Shown: positions 7,685 through 17,545 of the stretch, piece by piece
Numbering within the stretch: the first letter of the stretch is position 1
Layout: each line of letters opens with the position of its first letter
Assembly (NCBI GenBank): GCA_018333785.1
Contig: JAGXSU010000086.1
Location: 1 to 48,135, forward strand
DNA: 48,135 nucleotides
Source: Methylomicrobium sp.
Lineage (GTDB): Bacteria; Pseudomonadota; Gammaproteobacteria; Methylococcales; Methylomonadaceae
Direction of reading: 5' to 3'
Notes under the pieces: model-generated
The model's database searches: none
What the model saw: only the letters and a program-made list of their open reading frames with translations
What the model was told of the DNA's origin: nothing
Made by a program: the position numbers and the translations under genes

Positions 7685-9853
7685 ATGGACATCACAAATA
7701 TCATTAATCCTTTAAATGATGCCCAGAGACAAGCGGTTTCTGCCCCTCTTAAGCCTATTTTGGTGCTCGCAGGAGCGGGCAGTGGTAAAACCCGGGTCTT
7801 AGTGCATCGCATTGCCTGGCTGATTCAGGTGGAAGGGGTGTCGCCGCACAGTATTTTGGCGGTCACATTTACAAACAAAGCAGCGGCGGAAATGCGTACG
7901 CGTGTCGAGAGTCTGCTGGGTATTTCGGCGCGCTCGATGTGGATTGGTACGTTTCACGGCTTGGCGCACCGGCTATTGAGGCGCCATGCGCAACAGGCCG
8001 GATTGCCGGAATCGTTTCAGGTCATGGATTCGGATGATCAGCTCAGAGTCATTAAGCGGATTTTAAAGAGCTTGAATCTGGATGATGCGCGCTGGCCGCC
8101 CAAGCAGGCCCAATGGTATATCAATGCTCAAAAGGACGAGGGCGTTCGTGCCCGGCATATGGCCGATACCGGCGATTTTTATCTTAGCCAAATGCGGGCG
8201 GTTTACCGGATGTATGAAGAAATTTGTCAACAATCGGGACTGGTAGATTTTGCCGAGCTATTGCTGCGAGCTCATGAGTTACTGAGGGATGTTCCCGATG
8301 TTTTGGCGTTTTATCAATCACGATTTTTGCATGTGCTGGTCGACGAGTTTCAGGATACCAACACCATTCAATACGCTTGGTTGCGACTTTTAACCGGGGG
8401 TAAGGATAATCTGTTTGTCGTGGGCGATGATGATCAGTCCATCTATGGCTGGCGCGGTGCCAAGATAGAGAATATCTATCAATTTCAACAGCACTATCCG
8501 GGGCATAAGGTCATTAAACTGGAGCAGAATTACCGCTCCACCGGGCATATATTAAAAGCCGCTAACCATGTGATTGCCCGTAATGAAGGACGGATGGGGA
8601 AAGAGTTGTGGACCGACTCCGGGCTGGGCGATCTGATTTCTTTGTATTCGGCATTCAACGAACAGGACGAAGCCTATTTTGTCGTGGAGCGGATTCGAAA
8701 ATGGGTGAACGAAGGGGGTGCGCGCAGTGATGTCGCGATTTTATATCGCTCCAATGCGCAATCCCGTCAGTTCGAAGAACGTTTGATGAACACCGGGACG
8801 CCTTACCGCGTTTATGGGGGCTTGCGCTTTTTCGAGCGGGCCGAGATAAAAAATGCGCTGGCTTATTTAAGGCTGATAGCCAATGCTGAAGATGATGCTT
8901 CATTTGAACGCGTGGTTAATACACCTGCCCGGGGCATAGGCGCAAAAGCACTGGATGATTTGCGCCTGTTTGCCCGTGATCAACGCTTGTCTTTATGGCA
9001 GGCAACGGAGGCATTAATCGCTCAGCAACGGTTGACACCCAGAGCTTCCGGTGCTTTGGCCGGTTTTCTGAAGTTGATCGGTAAAATGGCGGCAGAGACC
9101 GCGTCCCTACCGTTGTTTGAAAAAGTTAAATATGTTGTCGAGCATTCCGGTGTAATTGAACTCTATCAAAAAGAAAAAGGCGATAAAGGCGAAGCCCGCG
9201 TAGAGAACCTGGAAGAGCTGGTCAACGCGGCGAAAGCCTATGTTTTTGATCAGGACAACGAAGAGCAAATGGGCGAACTCGATTTGTTTTTGGCTCATGC
9301 TGCCTTGGAATCGGGTGATATGCAGGGCGACGATTTTGAAGACTGCGTTCAACTGATGACGCTTCATTCAGCAAAAGGGCTGGAATTCAATTTGGTTTTT
9401 GTCGTAGGGATGGAAGAAGGATTATTTCCGTCTCAACAATCGGTCGAAGATGCCGGACGTTTGGAAGAAGAAAGGCGGCTATGCTATGTAGGTATGACCC
9501 GGGCCAAGAAACAATTGATTTTGACCTATGCCGAATCACGCCGTATCTACGGTCGTGAAACCAATCCCAGGCCGTCGCGGTTTTTAAAAGAGATTCCTGC
9601 CGACACGCTACAGGAAGTGAGGCTCAGAGCTCAGATAAGCCGTCCGGTTACAGCCGTTTCTAAACTGTCTGATGCGAATAATGCGTCCGCTTCATTCAGG
9701 TTGGGCCAACGGGTTAGCCATGAAAAATTTGGGGAAGGAGTGGTGTTGCAAATTGATGGCAGTGGCGACCAGGAAAGGGCGCAGATCAATTTCAGCGATG
9801 CCGGGATGAAATGGCTGATGTTGGCATACGCCAATCTTCAGCGGTTGCATTAA
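7685..9853 (+). CDS. uvrD: DNA helicase II (UvrD)
   Basis: UvrD is a 3'-5' SF1A helicase for nucleotide-excision and mismatch repair. The 722 residues are the usual length. Motif I is AGAGSGKTRVLVHR, motif II LVDEFQDTN, motif III VGDDDQSIYGWRGA, motif IV LEQNYRST, motif V MTLHSAKGLEFNLVFVVG and motif VI RLCYVGMTRAKK. The C-terminal region ends with the conserved VSHEKFGEGVVLQIDGSG fold. The start MDITNIINPLNDAQRQAV fits the family N-terminus. No LexA box was recognised upstream. Confidence 0.98.
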   Translation: MDITNIINPLNDAQRQAVSAPLKPILVLAGAGSGKTRVLVHRIAWLIQVEGVSPHSILAVTFTNKAAAEMRTRVESLLGISARSMWIGTFHGLAHRLLRRHAQQAGLPESFQVMDSDDQLRVIKRILKSLNLDDARWPPKQAQWYINAQKDEGVRARHMADTGDFYLSQMRAVYRMYEEICQQSGLVDFAELLLRAHELLRDVPDVLAFYQSRFLHVLVDEFQDTNTIQYAWLRLLTGGKDNLFVVGDDDQSIYGWRGAKIENIYQFQQHYPGHKVIKLEQNYRSTGHILKAANHVIARNEGRMGKELWTDSGLGDLISLYSAFNEQDEAYFVVERIRKWVNEGGARSDVAILYRSNAQSRQFEERLMNTGTPYRVYGGLRFFERAEIKNALAYLRLIANAEDDASFERVVNTPARGIGAKALDDLRLFARDQRLSLWQATEALIAQQRLTPRASGALAGFLKLIGKMAAETASLPLFEKVKYVVEHSGVIELYQKEKGDKGEARVENLEELVNAAKAYVFDQDNEEQMGELDLFLAHAALESGDMQGDDFEDCVQLMTLHSAKGLEFNLVFVVGMEEGLFPSQQSVEDAGRLEEERRLCYVGMTRAKKQLILTYAESRRIYGRETNPRPSRFLKEIPADTLQEVRLRAQISRPVTAVSKLSDANNASASFRLGQRVSHEKFGEGVVLQIDGSGDQERAQINFSDAGMKWLMLAYANLQRLH

Positions 9854-10546
9854 TAAAGGGCGAGACAACAGCCAGGCCGATAGAAAACGTAATCCGGAGA
9901 TTATTTAACCTACTATTGTAATGAAACATTAAGATTTCTATGTTCTAATTGCTGCAAAAGGTAGGGAAAATCAAATAATATCGCATTAATAGAAGCTTTT
10001 AGTCAGACCGATCAAAAGTTTCCGGATTATAAAGGGATGGCGTAATCAATGAATAATGCCCGAATCAATCATATCCCCTAAAGATATTCAGTTAAGCTAA
10101 TATTCATTTTTATTGCCGGTTAGTTCTACTTTATCAGATTAGAAGAAAGATCGTCATATCCGCCTGGAAGCGGTTATCCAGTGCCATGGGTGGGGGACTT
10201 CGAACCCTCTATGGAGCCTGGATTCGCTTCGCGGTCTGACGGCTCCGGCAATCCAGGCAGGAATGACGACCTTCGGTCATGTGAAACCTGAAATCTTACA
10301 AAGTAGAATTAGCTTCTGCGATTTATTTAAAAAACAAAAGTGATGCTCTAGGTAGGTTGAGGTTGAGGTTGGGGAAAGCAACTCGACATGACCATGGCGT
10401 TAATTGATGGGATGCAAAAGGCTGGCAACCCAACCTTCGCGGAACAATTACGGAAATAAATCAATGTTAAGCGTCAGACTATTTGCTGTTTGACTGGAAA
10501 AATCAACGATAGAGGGTTTGCTCTTCTCAACAGATTATCATCTGTC
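9854..10546. other. Long non-coding region upstream of the exopolysaccharide island
   Basis: About 690 bases without a convincing gene. It contains the MITE-like element at 10121-10311 and a repeat-like tract at about 10350-10435 (a GGTTGAGGTTGAGGTTGG run, then a CCATGGCGTTAATTG motif found again near 21381 as CCATGGTGTTAATTG). The remainder is AT-rich and shows nothing I recognise. Confidence 0.5.
10121..10311. mobile_element. MITE-like element, 191 bp, with 20-bp terminal inverted repeats
   Basis: The left end TAGTTCTACTTTATCAGATT (10121-10140) and the reverse complement of the right end TAATTCTACTTTGTAAGATT (10292-10311) match at 17 of 20 positions. Both ends carry TA, as expected for TA-targeting elements. 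There is no ORF inside. The interior contains the dispersed core seen elsewhere in the window (CGTCATTCC, GGAGCCGTCAGACCGC, AAGCGAATCCAGG on the minus strand). The right end recurs almost unchanged at 31678. Confidence 0.65.
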
Positions 10547-10575
10547 TTAGAAAAGACTTTATCATTAGCTATAAT
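10547..10575 (+). promoter_or_regulatory. Candidate sigma-70 promoter of the exopolysaccharide island
   Basis: TTAGAA (10547-10552), a 17-base spacer and TATAAT (10570-10575) lie 32 bases before the export-protein start. The -10 is perfect and the -35 is modest. This is the only good promoter seen ahead of the first five genes. Confidence 0.5.
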
Positions 10576-10607
10576 AAATTTTTAAGCCTGATCTTATGGA
10601 GCGTTCA

Positions 10608-11186
10608 ATGCAGTTAAAGCCGTGGTTTTTTGGGTTGGTTTTTTCGTTGATGCTGGTTGGCACGACTCAAGCAACAGCAGAGGAAGCAGGGTATGAGCCT
10701 GGGACTTACAAAGTCGAGCCGGGTGATGTGTTAACTATTTCCGTTTGGAAAGAAGAGGGTTTGCTGCAAGAAGTACTCGTCAGGCCGGATGGTGGTATTT
10801 CGTTTCCTTTAGCGGGAAACATCCAGGCTCAAGGCAAAACGCTGGAACAGATCGAATCTATCATCAGTCAGCGGCTGGCTGATTATATTGCCGACCCAGT
10901 TGTGACGGTTTCAGCCAAGCAACTGTTCGGTAACAAGGTGTATGTCATCGGTAAAGTCAACAAACCCGGCGAATATCCCATCAACAGGCCGACGGATGTG
11001 ATGCAGGGCTTAGCTATGGCGGGTGGAATGACGCCTTTTTCCGCAGTCAATAGTATCGTTATTCTTAGACGTCACGCCGATGGACAGCAAGAAGCCTTTC
11101 CTTTTCGCTACGGTGATGTCGAAGACGGAGATGATCTGGACCAAAACATTGTATTGCAACCCGGTGATGTGATTGTCGTACCTTAA
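10608..11186 (+). CDS. Polysaccharide export protein (Wza-like, PEP-CTERM/exosortase type)
   Basis: This is an outer-membrane/periplasmic polysaccharide export protein of 192 residues from the ATG at 10608. That start is chosen over the ATG at 10596 because GGAG at 10598-10601 is then a correctly spaced ribosome-binding site. A signal peptide (MQLKPWFFGLVFSLMLVG, cleavage near ATA-EE) lacks a lipobox cysteine. The Poly_export domain follows (YKVEPGDVLTISVWKEEGL, VLVRPDGGISFPLAGNI), then a SLBB domain (VYVIGKVNKPGEYPI). It is shorter than Wza and matches the exosortase-linked export subfamily. It heads a run of five export and assembly genes. Confidence 0.9.
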   Translation: MQLKPWFFGLVFSLMLVGTTQATAEEAGYEPGTYKVEPGDVLTISVWKEEGLLQEVLVRPDGGISFPLAGNIQAQGKTLEQIESIISQRLADYIADPVVTVSAKQLFGNKVYVIGKVNKPGEYPINRPTDVMQGLAMAGGMTPFSAVNSIVILRRHADGQQEAFPFRYGDVEDGDDLDQNIVLQPGDVIVVP

Positions 11187-11233
11187 TCTAACAATTATTC
11201 AATGACGGAAGTGGTTGCCCGAGGGATAATTTT

Positions 11234-12550
11234 TTGAATATGTCGTCTCACCTTCTAAGAAATCCGCTAGGAAAAGTTCTGCTCATTCTGGCTTGCCTGC
11301 CCTTGCCGGGGCAGGCAAGAGAATGGTATGCGCAGCCGTCTACCAGTTTGCGCACTTTTTATGATGATAACTTGCTGTTATTGCGTGAAGACCAAAAGTC
11401 TGATGTGTTTGGCGCTACCTTATCCGCCAAATCAAAATTTGGTGTGCGCTCAGAAATTTACGATATCGGTGGCGATGCCCGGGTGGACATCAACCGCTAT
11501 GAAGCAAAAGACAATATTGACAGTGAAAATTTCTTTTTCAACGGTTTCAGCACTTACAATCTGACCGACAGGAACCAGTTGGGGTTGAAAGGCAATTACA
11601 CGATGGATAATAGCTTGCTTTCTGAATTTGATGGTTCAGGTTTAGTGCAGGCGTTGGTTGAAAGAACCACCTGGACAATTGATCCCAGTTGGACTTATAG
11701 GCTCACTGAGCGCTCCAGCCTGACCGGCAGCTATAATCATACCGACGTATCATTTGGCGATAATGCCAGTAGTAATAATTTGACCAGCTATGTGACCGAT
11801 TCAGCTACCCTTAATTACTCATTGCAATGGACTGAAAGGCTATTGTGGTACAACGCCGTAAGTGCTTTAAGGTTTGATGTGCCCGAGACAACTACAAGTG
11901 CCCCGGCAAGTTTTGGTCCTATTCTAGGTACCTCGGATATTACCAGTGGATCGGTCAGTGATATGTATACGTTTCAAACCGGTGTCCGGTTTAATATTAC
12001 CGAGACCTGGGACAGTGAACTGATGGCCGGTGGCCGTTGGACAGAAGTCGAGAGTACGCAATTCCAGGTGTTCAAACCAAATGCCAACCCTCAACTTGAA
12101 ATCCTTACAAGCGGTGACCCTAACCCTCAATCCTCCAGCGGTCTGGGCTACCTGTTAACCGCCGGCACCACCAAACGCTTTGAAAAAAGTTCGATTGGTG
12201 CCCGTTTCTACCAGGATGTCAGGCCTACTGCTAACGGTGTGCTCCAGGAATATATGGGGTTGACGCTGGACGGTGAGCACCGTCTCACTGAGCAGCTAAA
12301 GCTCAATTTGACGGCTTCAGCCACTCAACAGACGTCTGCTGCCAATGAAAACCAGCCCAGTCGATTTGACAGAGACGCTTACTCCGTTGAACCCAAGCTC
12401 AGTTGGTTAATCGATAGGCATATGACCTTAAGCGGCGGTTACCGTTACCGTTCGCAGGAATTTACGGCTAATAACTCAGGTGTACAAGAATCCAACAGCG
12501 TTTATTTTCAATTCAACTATCAATGGGATAAATTTGCGACTTCCCGTTGA
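11234..12550 (+). CDS. Exosortase-system outer-membrane beta-barrel protein
   Basis: The 438-residue product starts at a TTG with GAGGG eight bases upstream; the first ATG is two codons later. A signal peptide (about residues 1-30, ending QAREWYAQP) is followed by many alternating amphipathic strands rich in Tyr/Thr/Asn and closing in an aromatic, strand-like C-terminus (VYFQFNYQWDKFATSR). This matches the PEP-CTERM-associated outer-membrane family usually found between the export protein and the chain-length determinant. It may form the outer-membrane pore for the polymer, but its function is inferred from context. Confidence 0.8.
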   Translation: MNMSSHLLRNPLGKVLLILACLPLPGQAREWYAQPSTSLRTFYDDNLLLLREDQKSDVFGATLSAKSKFGVRSEIYDIGGDARVDINRYEAKDNIDSENFFFNGFSTYNLTDRNQLGLKGNYTMDNSLLSEFDGSGLVQALVERTTWTIDPSWTYRLTERSSLTGSYNHTDVSFGDNASSNNLTSYVTDSATLNYSLQWTERLLWYNAVSALRFDVPETTTSAPASFGPILGTSDITSGSVSDMYTFQTGVRFNITETWDSELMAGGRWTEVESTQFQVFKPNANPQLEILTSGDPNPQSSSGLGYLLTAGTTKRFEKSSIGARFYQDVRPTANGVLQEYMGLTLDGEHRLTEQLKLNLTASATQQTSAANENQPSRFDRDAYSVEPKLSWLIDRHMTLSGGYRYRSQEFTANNSGVQESNSVYFQFNYQWDKFATSR

Positions 12551-12628
12551 TACCAATCCGATGTGGGCCTAGCGCTTAACTACGAAATTTTTAATTTATC
12601 ATCCAACACAGACCAAAGAAGACAGCGT

Positions 12629-14374
12629 ATGGAAGAAGAGAACACCAAAGGCTTGCAGGATTACGTAGCCATGTTTAAACGGCAACGCGGAAAGCTGTTG
12701 CTGATAGCCTCAGGATTGTTTTTATTGACGATCATAGTGGCTATCAGCTTGCCCTCTGTTTACAAGGCAACGGCCACAATCCTGATTGAACAACAGGAAA
12801 TCCCGCCCGATTTGGTGCGTTCAACGGTAACCAGTTATGCCGATCAACGGATTCAGGTCATCAGCCAGCGAGTCATGACCTCTGCCAATCTCAAACGCAT
12901 CATCGACAAATTCGGTCTGTATGTGGATGAACAGAAAGCGGATCCGTTGAGCGTGGTTCTTGAAACGATGAAGGAGGATATTCAGCTGGAAATGGTCAGT
13001 GCCGATGTCGTCGACCCGGTAAGCGGCAGGCCAACACAGGCGACCATTGCTTTTACCTTGGCATTCAGCAGTAAATCCCCCAAAATCGCACAGGAAGTTG
13101 CCAATGAGCTGGTCAGCCTTTATCTTGACGAAAACCTGAAAAGACGTTCGGAAGTCGCGGCTGAAACCACCAGTTTTCTGGGTCTGGAAGCAGACAAATT
13201 GAGTGAGCAAATCGCCAATCTGGAAACGGAATTGGCCATTTTTAAAGAAAAAAATGCGAGCAGCCTGCCAGAATTGCAAAACTTTAACATGCAGTTGATG
13301 GATAAAACCGAGCAACAAGTGATTGAAGTTGATCGTCAAATCAATGCCTTAAACGAACGTAAAGTTTATCTCGAGGCGGAGTTATCCCAGCTAAATCCAA
13401 ACACCAATATTTATTCTGCAACCGGTGAGAGGATATACGGTTCTGAAGACCGTTTAAAAGCCCTGGAAGCAGAGTTTATTGCATTAAGTGCGCGTTATAG
13501 CGGCAATCATCCGGATATAACCAAAACAAAAAGGGAAATCGAAGCGCTGCGTAATGAAGTCGGCGCAACGGACAATGGCGAGTTGCTCACTCAATTGACC
13601 AGCAAACGCGCTGAGTTGGCAACATTAATAGACCGTTATTCTGAATCCCATCCGGATGTCAAAAAACTAAGAAAGGAAATAAGCAGCCTGGAAGCACAGT
13701 TGAATCGACCGCTATCGGTCTCTGTGCCCAAATCGACAGCCAAGCCGGATAACCCGGCTTATATTCAACTCAAAGCGCAACTGGAAGCGGCCGAGTCCGA
13801 ATTGAGGGCACAACGGATTTCGAAGGAGTCGCTCAGGCAAAAATTGAGCGATTATGAAAAAAGTATTCTGCAAGGACCTCAAGTGGAGCGGGAATACCAG
13901 TCTCTGATGCGAGATTATGAAAATGCGACGGTTAAATACCGCGAGGTCAAAGCCAAACAGATGGAAGCGGATATGGCGCAAGCCATGGAAAAAGACCGCA
14001 AAGGCGAGCGCTTTTCGTTAATCGAGCCCCCAATGTTTCCTGAAGAACCTTTTAAACCCAACCGTAAAGCCATTGTTTTTCTGGGCTTGATTCTTTCGAT
14101 AGGCGGATCGTTTGGTTTTGCTGTGGTCAAGGAGAGTCTGAGCAATGCCATTTTCGGTTCGAGAGCTGTGCTGGCGGTTACTGGTCTGGCTCCTCTGGTG
14201 GTATTGCCTTATATTCAAACAGACGAAGATATTTCAAAAAATAAAAGTGCAAAACTGAAGATTGTTTTGTCAATAATCGGAGCCCTCATTGCCGTGATCC
14301 TCTTTTTTCATTTGGTCATAAAGCCATTGGATGTGCTCTGGTATGTCGTCATGAGAAAGTTAGGTTTGGGGTGA
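12629..14374 (+). CDS. Polysaccharide chain-length determinant (Wzz family, exosortase type)
   Basis: This inner-membrane polysaccharide co-polymerase controls chain length. From the ATG at 12629 (MEEENTKGLQDYVAMFKRQR) it has 581 residues; the in-frame GTG at 12563 adds an unlikely leader. It has a first membrane helix (about residues 21-42), a long periplasmic coiled-coil region (about 190-450) and the proline-rich motif before a second helix (IEPPMFPEEPFKPNRKAIVFLG). The two tracts ALSARYSGNHPDITK and TLIDRYSESHPDVKK are internal repeats. A third hydrophobic segment lies near the C-terminus. No kinase domain is fused; the kinase is the next gene. Confidence 0.88.
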   Translation: MEEENTKGLQDYVAMFKRQRGKLLLIASGLFLLTIIVAISLPSVYKATATILIEQQEIPPDLVRSTVTSYADQRIQVISQRVMTSANLKRIIDKFGLYVDEQKADPLSVVLETMKEDIQLEMVSADVVDPVSGRPTQATIAFTLAFSSKSPKIAQEVANELVSLYLDENLKRRSEVAAETTSFLGLEADKLSEQIANLETELAIFKEKNASSLPELQNFNMQLMDKTEQQVIEVDRQINALNERKVYLEAELSQLNPNTNIYSATGERIYGSEDRLKALEAEFIALSARYSGNHPDITKTKREIEALRNEVGATDNGELLTQLTSKRAELATLIDRYSESHPDVKKLRKEISSLEAQLNRPLSVSVPKSTAKPDNPAYIQLKAQLEAAESELRAQRISKESLRQKLSDYEKSILQGPQVEREYQSLMRDYENATVKYREVKAKQMEADMAQAMEKDRKGERFSLIEPPMFPEEPFKPNRKAIVFLGLILSIGGSFGFAVVKESLSNAIFGSRAVLAVTGLAPLVVLPYIQTDEDISKNKSAKLKIVLSIIGALIAVILFFHLVIKPLDVLWYVVMRKLGLG

Positions 14375-14452
14375 TTTTAAAAAGCGGGTCCCAAATAACT
14401 TAACGTTCTTGTACCAAGAATCAAGAAACCATCAACTTCATCAGGAAAGCGA

Positions 14453-15268
14453 ATGGAAAGAATACATAAAGCGCTTGAAAAAGCGCGAGAACAAAGAAAT
14501 CGACCGGGTAACAAGCCGATCCCGCGTGCCGGCAAATCGAATTATGTGACCGCTGCTGCCGTCCAGGAAATCAAATATACCCAAACCCAGACAGTAGAAA
14601 TTTCCCAGCAAACACTTAAACAAAACCGGGTCGTTGCGCATCTTAAAGATAACGAAACGGCGGACTTGTTCAAGATTCTAAGAACCAAAGTCTTGCAGCG
14701 GATGAGCATAAATGGCTGGAATATGCTGGCGGTTACCAGTCCTACTGCGGGTGTTGGCAAGTCGCTCACTGCGGTCAATCTGGCGATCAGTCTGGCAATG
14801 GAAGGCAATCATTCGGTGTTACTGGCGGATCTGGATTTACGGAGGCCGAATATTCATCACTATTTCGGGATTTCCTCGCCTAAAGGTATCGTCGATTATT
14901 TCACCGAAGATGTGCCTATCAATGAGTTGTTCATTAATCCCAGTATTGAACGGCTGGTGCTCTTGCCGGCGGGCAAGCCGATCAGGCAATCCTCCGAATT
15001 GCTGGCCACACCCAAAATGTTGAATCTGGTCAACGAGTTGAAACATCGCTATTCAGACCGGTTGATTATCGTCGATCTGCCGCCGTTGATGAGTTCCGAT
15101 GATGCAATGGTTTTTTTACCTTATGTCGATGCCTGTCTACTTGTGGTGGCGGAAGGTTTGACGACTAATTCCGAGATTGAGCGGAGTCTACAGTTAATCG
15201 AAGAGAAAAAATATTTGGGATCAGTATTGAATAAATCTGCTGAAATCTGGTCTCCGGCAGCGTATTAG
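14453..15268 (+). CDS. Exosortase-associated tyrosine autokinase (CpsD/CapB-like)
   Basis: This cytoplasmic bacterial-tyrosine-kinase partner of the chain-length determinant has 271 residues. After a basic N-terminal part (MERIHKALEKAREQR) comes the kinase domain with Walker A (SPTAGVGKSLTAVNLA), Walker A' (LLADLDLRRPN) and Walker B (LIIVDLPPL). The C-terminus (IWSPAAY) has one tyrosine rather than the usual Tyr cluster, as in the PEP-CTERM kinase subfamily. Three bases separate it from the next gene. It probably switches polymerisation or export on and off by autophosphorylation. Confidence 0.88.
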   Translation: MERIHKALEKAREQRNRPGNKPIPRAGKSNYVTAAAVQEIKYTQTQTVEISQQTLKQNRVVAHLKDNETADLFKILRTKVLQRMSINGWNMLAVTSPTAGVGKSLTAVNLAISLAMEGNHSVLLADLDLRRPNIHHYFGISSPKGIVDYFTEDVPINELFINPSIERLVLLPAGKPIRQSSELLATPKMLNLVNELKHRYSDRLIIVDLPPLMSSDDAMVFLPYVDACLLVVAEGLTTNSEIERSLQLIEEKKYLGSVLNKSAEIWSPAAY

Positions 15269-15271
15269 CCT

Positions 15272-16204
15272 ATGTATCAAGACTTTTTCGGATTCAAAGA
15301 AAAACCGTTTTCACTGACGCCAGATCCTGATTTTCTGTACTTGAGCAAACAGCACAGAACCGCATTAAACATGTTGGAATATGGCTTGCACAGTCAGGCC
15401 GGTATTACCGTCATAAACGGTGAAGTTGGCTCAGGGAAAACCACGCTGGTCAGGCGAATTCTTCAGGAAATAGATCAGGACATTACGGTAGGCCTGATAT
15501 CAAATGCACATAACGCATTCGGTGATTTACTGCAATGGGTGCTCAATGCGTTCGAGCTCGACACCTCCGCTACCGACAAGGCTTCACGGTATCAGACGTT
15601 TGTCGACTTTTTGGTAAGTGAATACGGTCAAAACAGACGTACGGTCCTGATTATTGATGAGGCCCAAAATCTTGACATGCAGACGTTAGAGGAATTGCGT
15701 TTGCTTTCCAATATAAACGCTGATAAGTACTTGTTATTGCAGCTTATTCTGGTAGGGCAACCGGAGCTGCTGGAATTGATGCAGCGGCCCGAATTAAGAC
15801 AGCTCGCTCAGAGAGTGTCTGTCGACTACCGTTTAACACCCCTAAAATACAAAGAGACGCTTGAATATATTCAGCATCGATTGGCTGTAGCCGGCGGTGC
15901 ACCGAACGTTTTTGATAAATACGCCATGGCGGTTATTTATTACTACAGCCAGGGTATTCCAAGACTCATCAATACCTTGTGTGATTTTTCACTGGTTTAC
16001 GGTTTTGCCGAGGAAATTCAGCCCTTGACGATGCCGCTGGTGCTGGATGTCATCAGGGATAAGCTGCAAGGCGGCATATTTCCTGCTCCCGAAAAAGAAA
16101 CCAATGAAATGGCAAAAGTAAGAGCGCTGATTTTGCAGCAAAAAGGTATCGATATTGGCCTGTTGCAACAGGATGAGGACGAAGAGGAATTAAAATCCTT
16201 ATAG
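15272..16204 (+). CDS. Exosortase-associated AAA ATPase (ExeA/GspA-like)
   Basis: This 310-residue cytoplasmic ATPase begins MYQDFFGFKEKPFSLTPDPD, the diagnostic start of ExeA-like ATPases. It has Walker A in INGEVGSGKTTLVRR (about residue 50), Walker B in VLIIDEAQNLD (about 125) and sensor-like motifs LILVGQPEL and YYYSQGIPRLINTLCD. The C-terminal tail is acidic. In PEP-CTERM polysaccharide clusters such an ATPase regularly follows the tyrosine kinase, as it does here. Its exact role in export is not known. Confidence 0.9.
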   Translation: MYQDFFGFKEKPFSLTPDPDFLYLSKQHRTALNMLEYGLHSQAGITVINGEVGSGKTTLVRRILQEIDQDITVGLISNAHNAFGDLLQWVLNAFELDTSATDKASRYQTFVDFLVSEYGQNRRTVLIIDEAQNLDMQTLEELRLLSNINADKYLLLQLILVGQPELLELMQRPELRQLAQRVSVDYRLTPLKYKETLEYIQHRLAVAGGAPNVFDKYAMAVIYYYSQGIPRLINTLCDFSLVYGFAEEIQPLTMPLVLDVIRDKLQGGIFPAPEKETNEMAKVRALILQQKGIDIGLLQQDEDEEELKSL

Positions 16205-16328
16205 CGGCGGGCACCTTTAAACCTGCTTGAACTTGCCTGTATTCAGAGGGCATGGACGCAAACTAATCAGGGTGGGTCAGCTCGGAGCGCCTCACAATCG
16301 AACTGTTCAACTTTCGAAAAGGCCATCT

Positions 16329-16357
16329 GTTGGGTTAAGGCTATCGCCTAACCCAAC
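16329..16357. repeat. Palindromic intergenic repeat
   Basis: GTTGGGTTAAGGC (16329-16341) pairs with GCCTAACCCAAC (16346-16357) apart from one bulged A. It is a REP-type hairpin lying between the export block and gmd. It has no T-tail and could still slow transcription. Confidence 0.6.
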
Positions 16358-16411
16358 CTACATTTGAATAGTTACAAATTTTATTAATTCAATACTTACA
16401 GGTTAATATAC

Positions 16412-17500
16412 ATGGCTAAAACAGCATTAATTACCGGCATTACCGGACAAGACGGCGCCTATCTGGCTGAGTTTCTGCTCAAGAAAGGCTATGTCGTGCA
16501 TGGGATCAAACGCCGCGCCTCATTATTCAATACCAATCGAATTGACCACCTTTATCAAGACCCGCACATAGAAAATCGTAATTTCATCCTGCATTATGGT
16601 GACTTGGTCGATTCAAGCAATCTGGTGCGCATCGTTCAGCAAGTTCAACCGGACGAAATTTATAACCTCGGTGCGCAAAGTCATGTTGCGGTTTCGTTTG
16701 AATCGCCTGAATACACGGCCGATGTCGATGCTATTGGCACCTTGAGAATTCTTGAAGCCATCCGTATTTTAGGGCTGGAAAAAAAGACCCGGTTTTATCA
16801 GGCTTCAACATCCGAATTGTTTGGCCTGGTTCAGGAAATTCCGCAACGGGAAACGACGCCGTTCTATCCGCGTTCACCTTACGCGGTAGCAAAAATGTAT
16901 GCATACTGGATTACCGTGAATTACCGGGAAGCTTATGGAATCTACGGTTGTAACGGTATCTTGTTTAATCACGAATCACCGTTACGGGGTGAAACCTTTG
17001 TAACCCGTAAAATTACGCGGGCTATCGCAAGAATCAAGCTGGACCTGCAGGACTGTTTATATCTTGGCAATCTTGATTCTTTGAGAGATTGGGGCCACGC
17101 TAAAGATTATGTGGAAATGCAGTGGTTAATGTTGCAACAAGAACAACCGGAAGATTTTGTCATTGCCACCGGAGTTCAATATTCGGTAAGGCAATTTGTT
17201 GATGCTGCCGCCAAGGAATTAGATATTGCTATTCGCTGGGAAGGCGAGGGTGTTGATGAAAAAGGGTATAACGAAGCCAACGGAAAATGCATTGTAGCCG
17301 TTGATCCGCGTTACTTCAGGCCGACAGAAGTTGAAACGCTGTTGGGCGATCCGACAAAAGCCAAGGAAAAATTGGGATGGACACCGAAAATCACCTTCCA
17401 TGAATTAGTCGCTGAAATGGTCAGAGAGGATCTTAAAGATGCCGAGCGTGATGAACTTTGTCAACGTCAAGGTTATAAAACCTTTAATTTCCATGAATAA
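16412..17500 (+). CDS. gmd: GDP-mannose 4,6-dehydratase
   Basis: Gmd converts GDP-D-mannose to GDP-4-keto-6-deoxymannose, the first step to GDP-L-fucose, in the cytoplasm. The 362-residue product has the NAD(P)-binding motif [16 protein letters not shown], family motif [18 protein letters not shown], catalytic residues in STSELFG and [15 protein letters not shown] (YxxxK), and the [13 protein letters not shown] region. The next gene finishes the pathway, so GDP-fucose is the expected product. A second, weaker block is the loss of a link to export genes by a 208-base gap. Confidence 0.97.
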   Translation: MAKTALITGITGQDGAYLAEFLLKKGYVVHGIKRRASLFNTNRIDHLYQDPHIENRNFILHYGDLVDSSNLVRIVQQVQPDEIYNLGAQSHVAVSFESPEYTADVDAIGTLRILEAIRILGLEKKTRFYQASTSELFGLVQEIPQRETTPFYPRSPYAVAKMYAYWITVNYREAYGIYGCNGILFNHESPLRGETFVTRKITRAIARIKLDLQDCLYLGNLDSLRDWGHAKDYVEMQWLMLQQEQPEDFVIATGVQYSVRQFVDAAAKELDIAIRWEGEGVDEKGYNEANGKCIVAVDPRYFRPTEVETLLGDPTKAKEKLGWTPKITFHELVAEMVREDLKDAERDELCQRQGYKTFNFHE

Positions 17501-17545
17501 ACGGGCTATTTTGCTGACTTAACTTTCTTATAAGAGTGAAATGCT

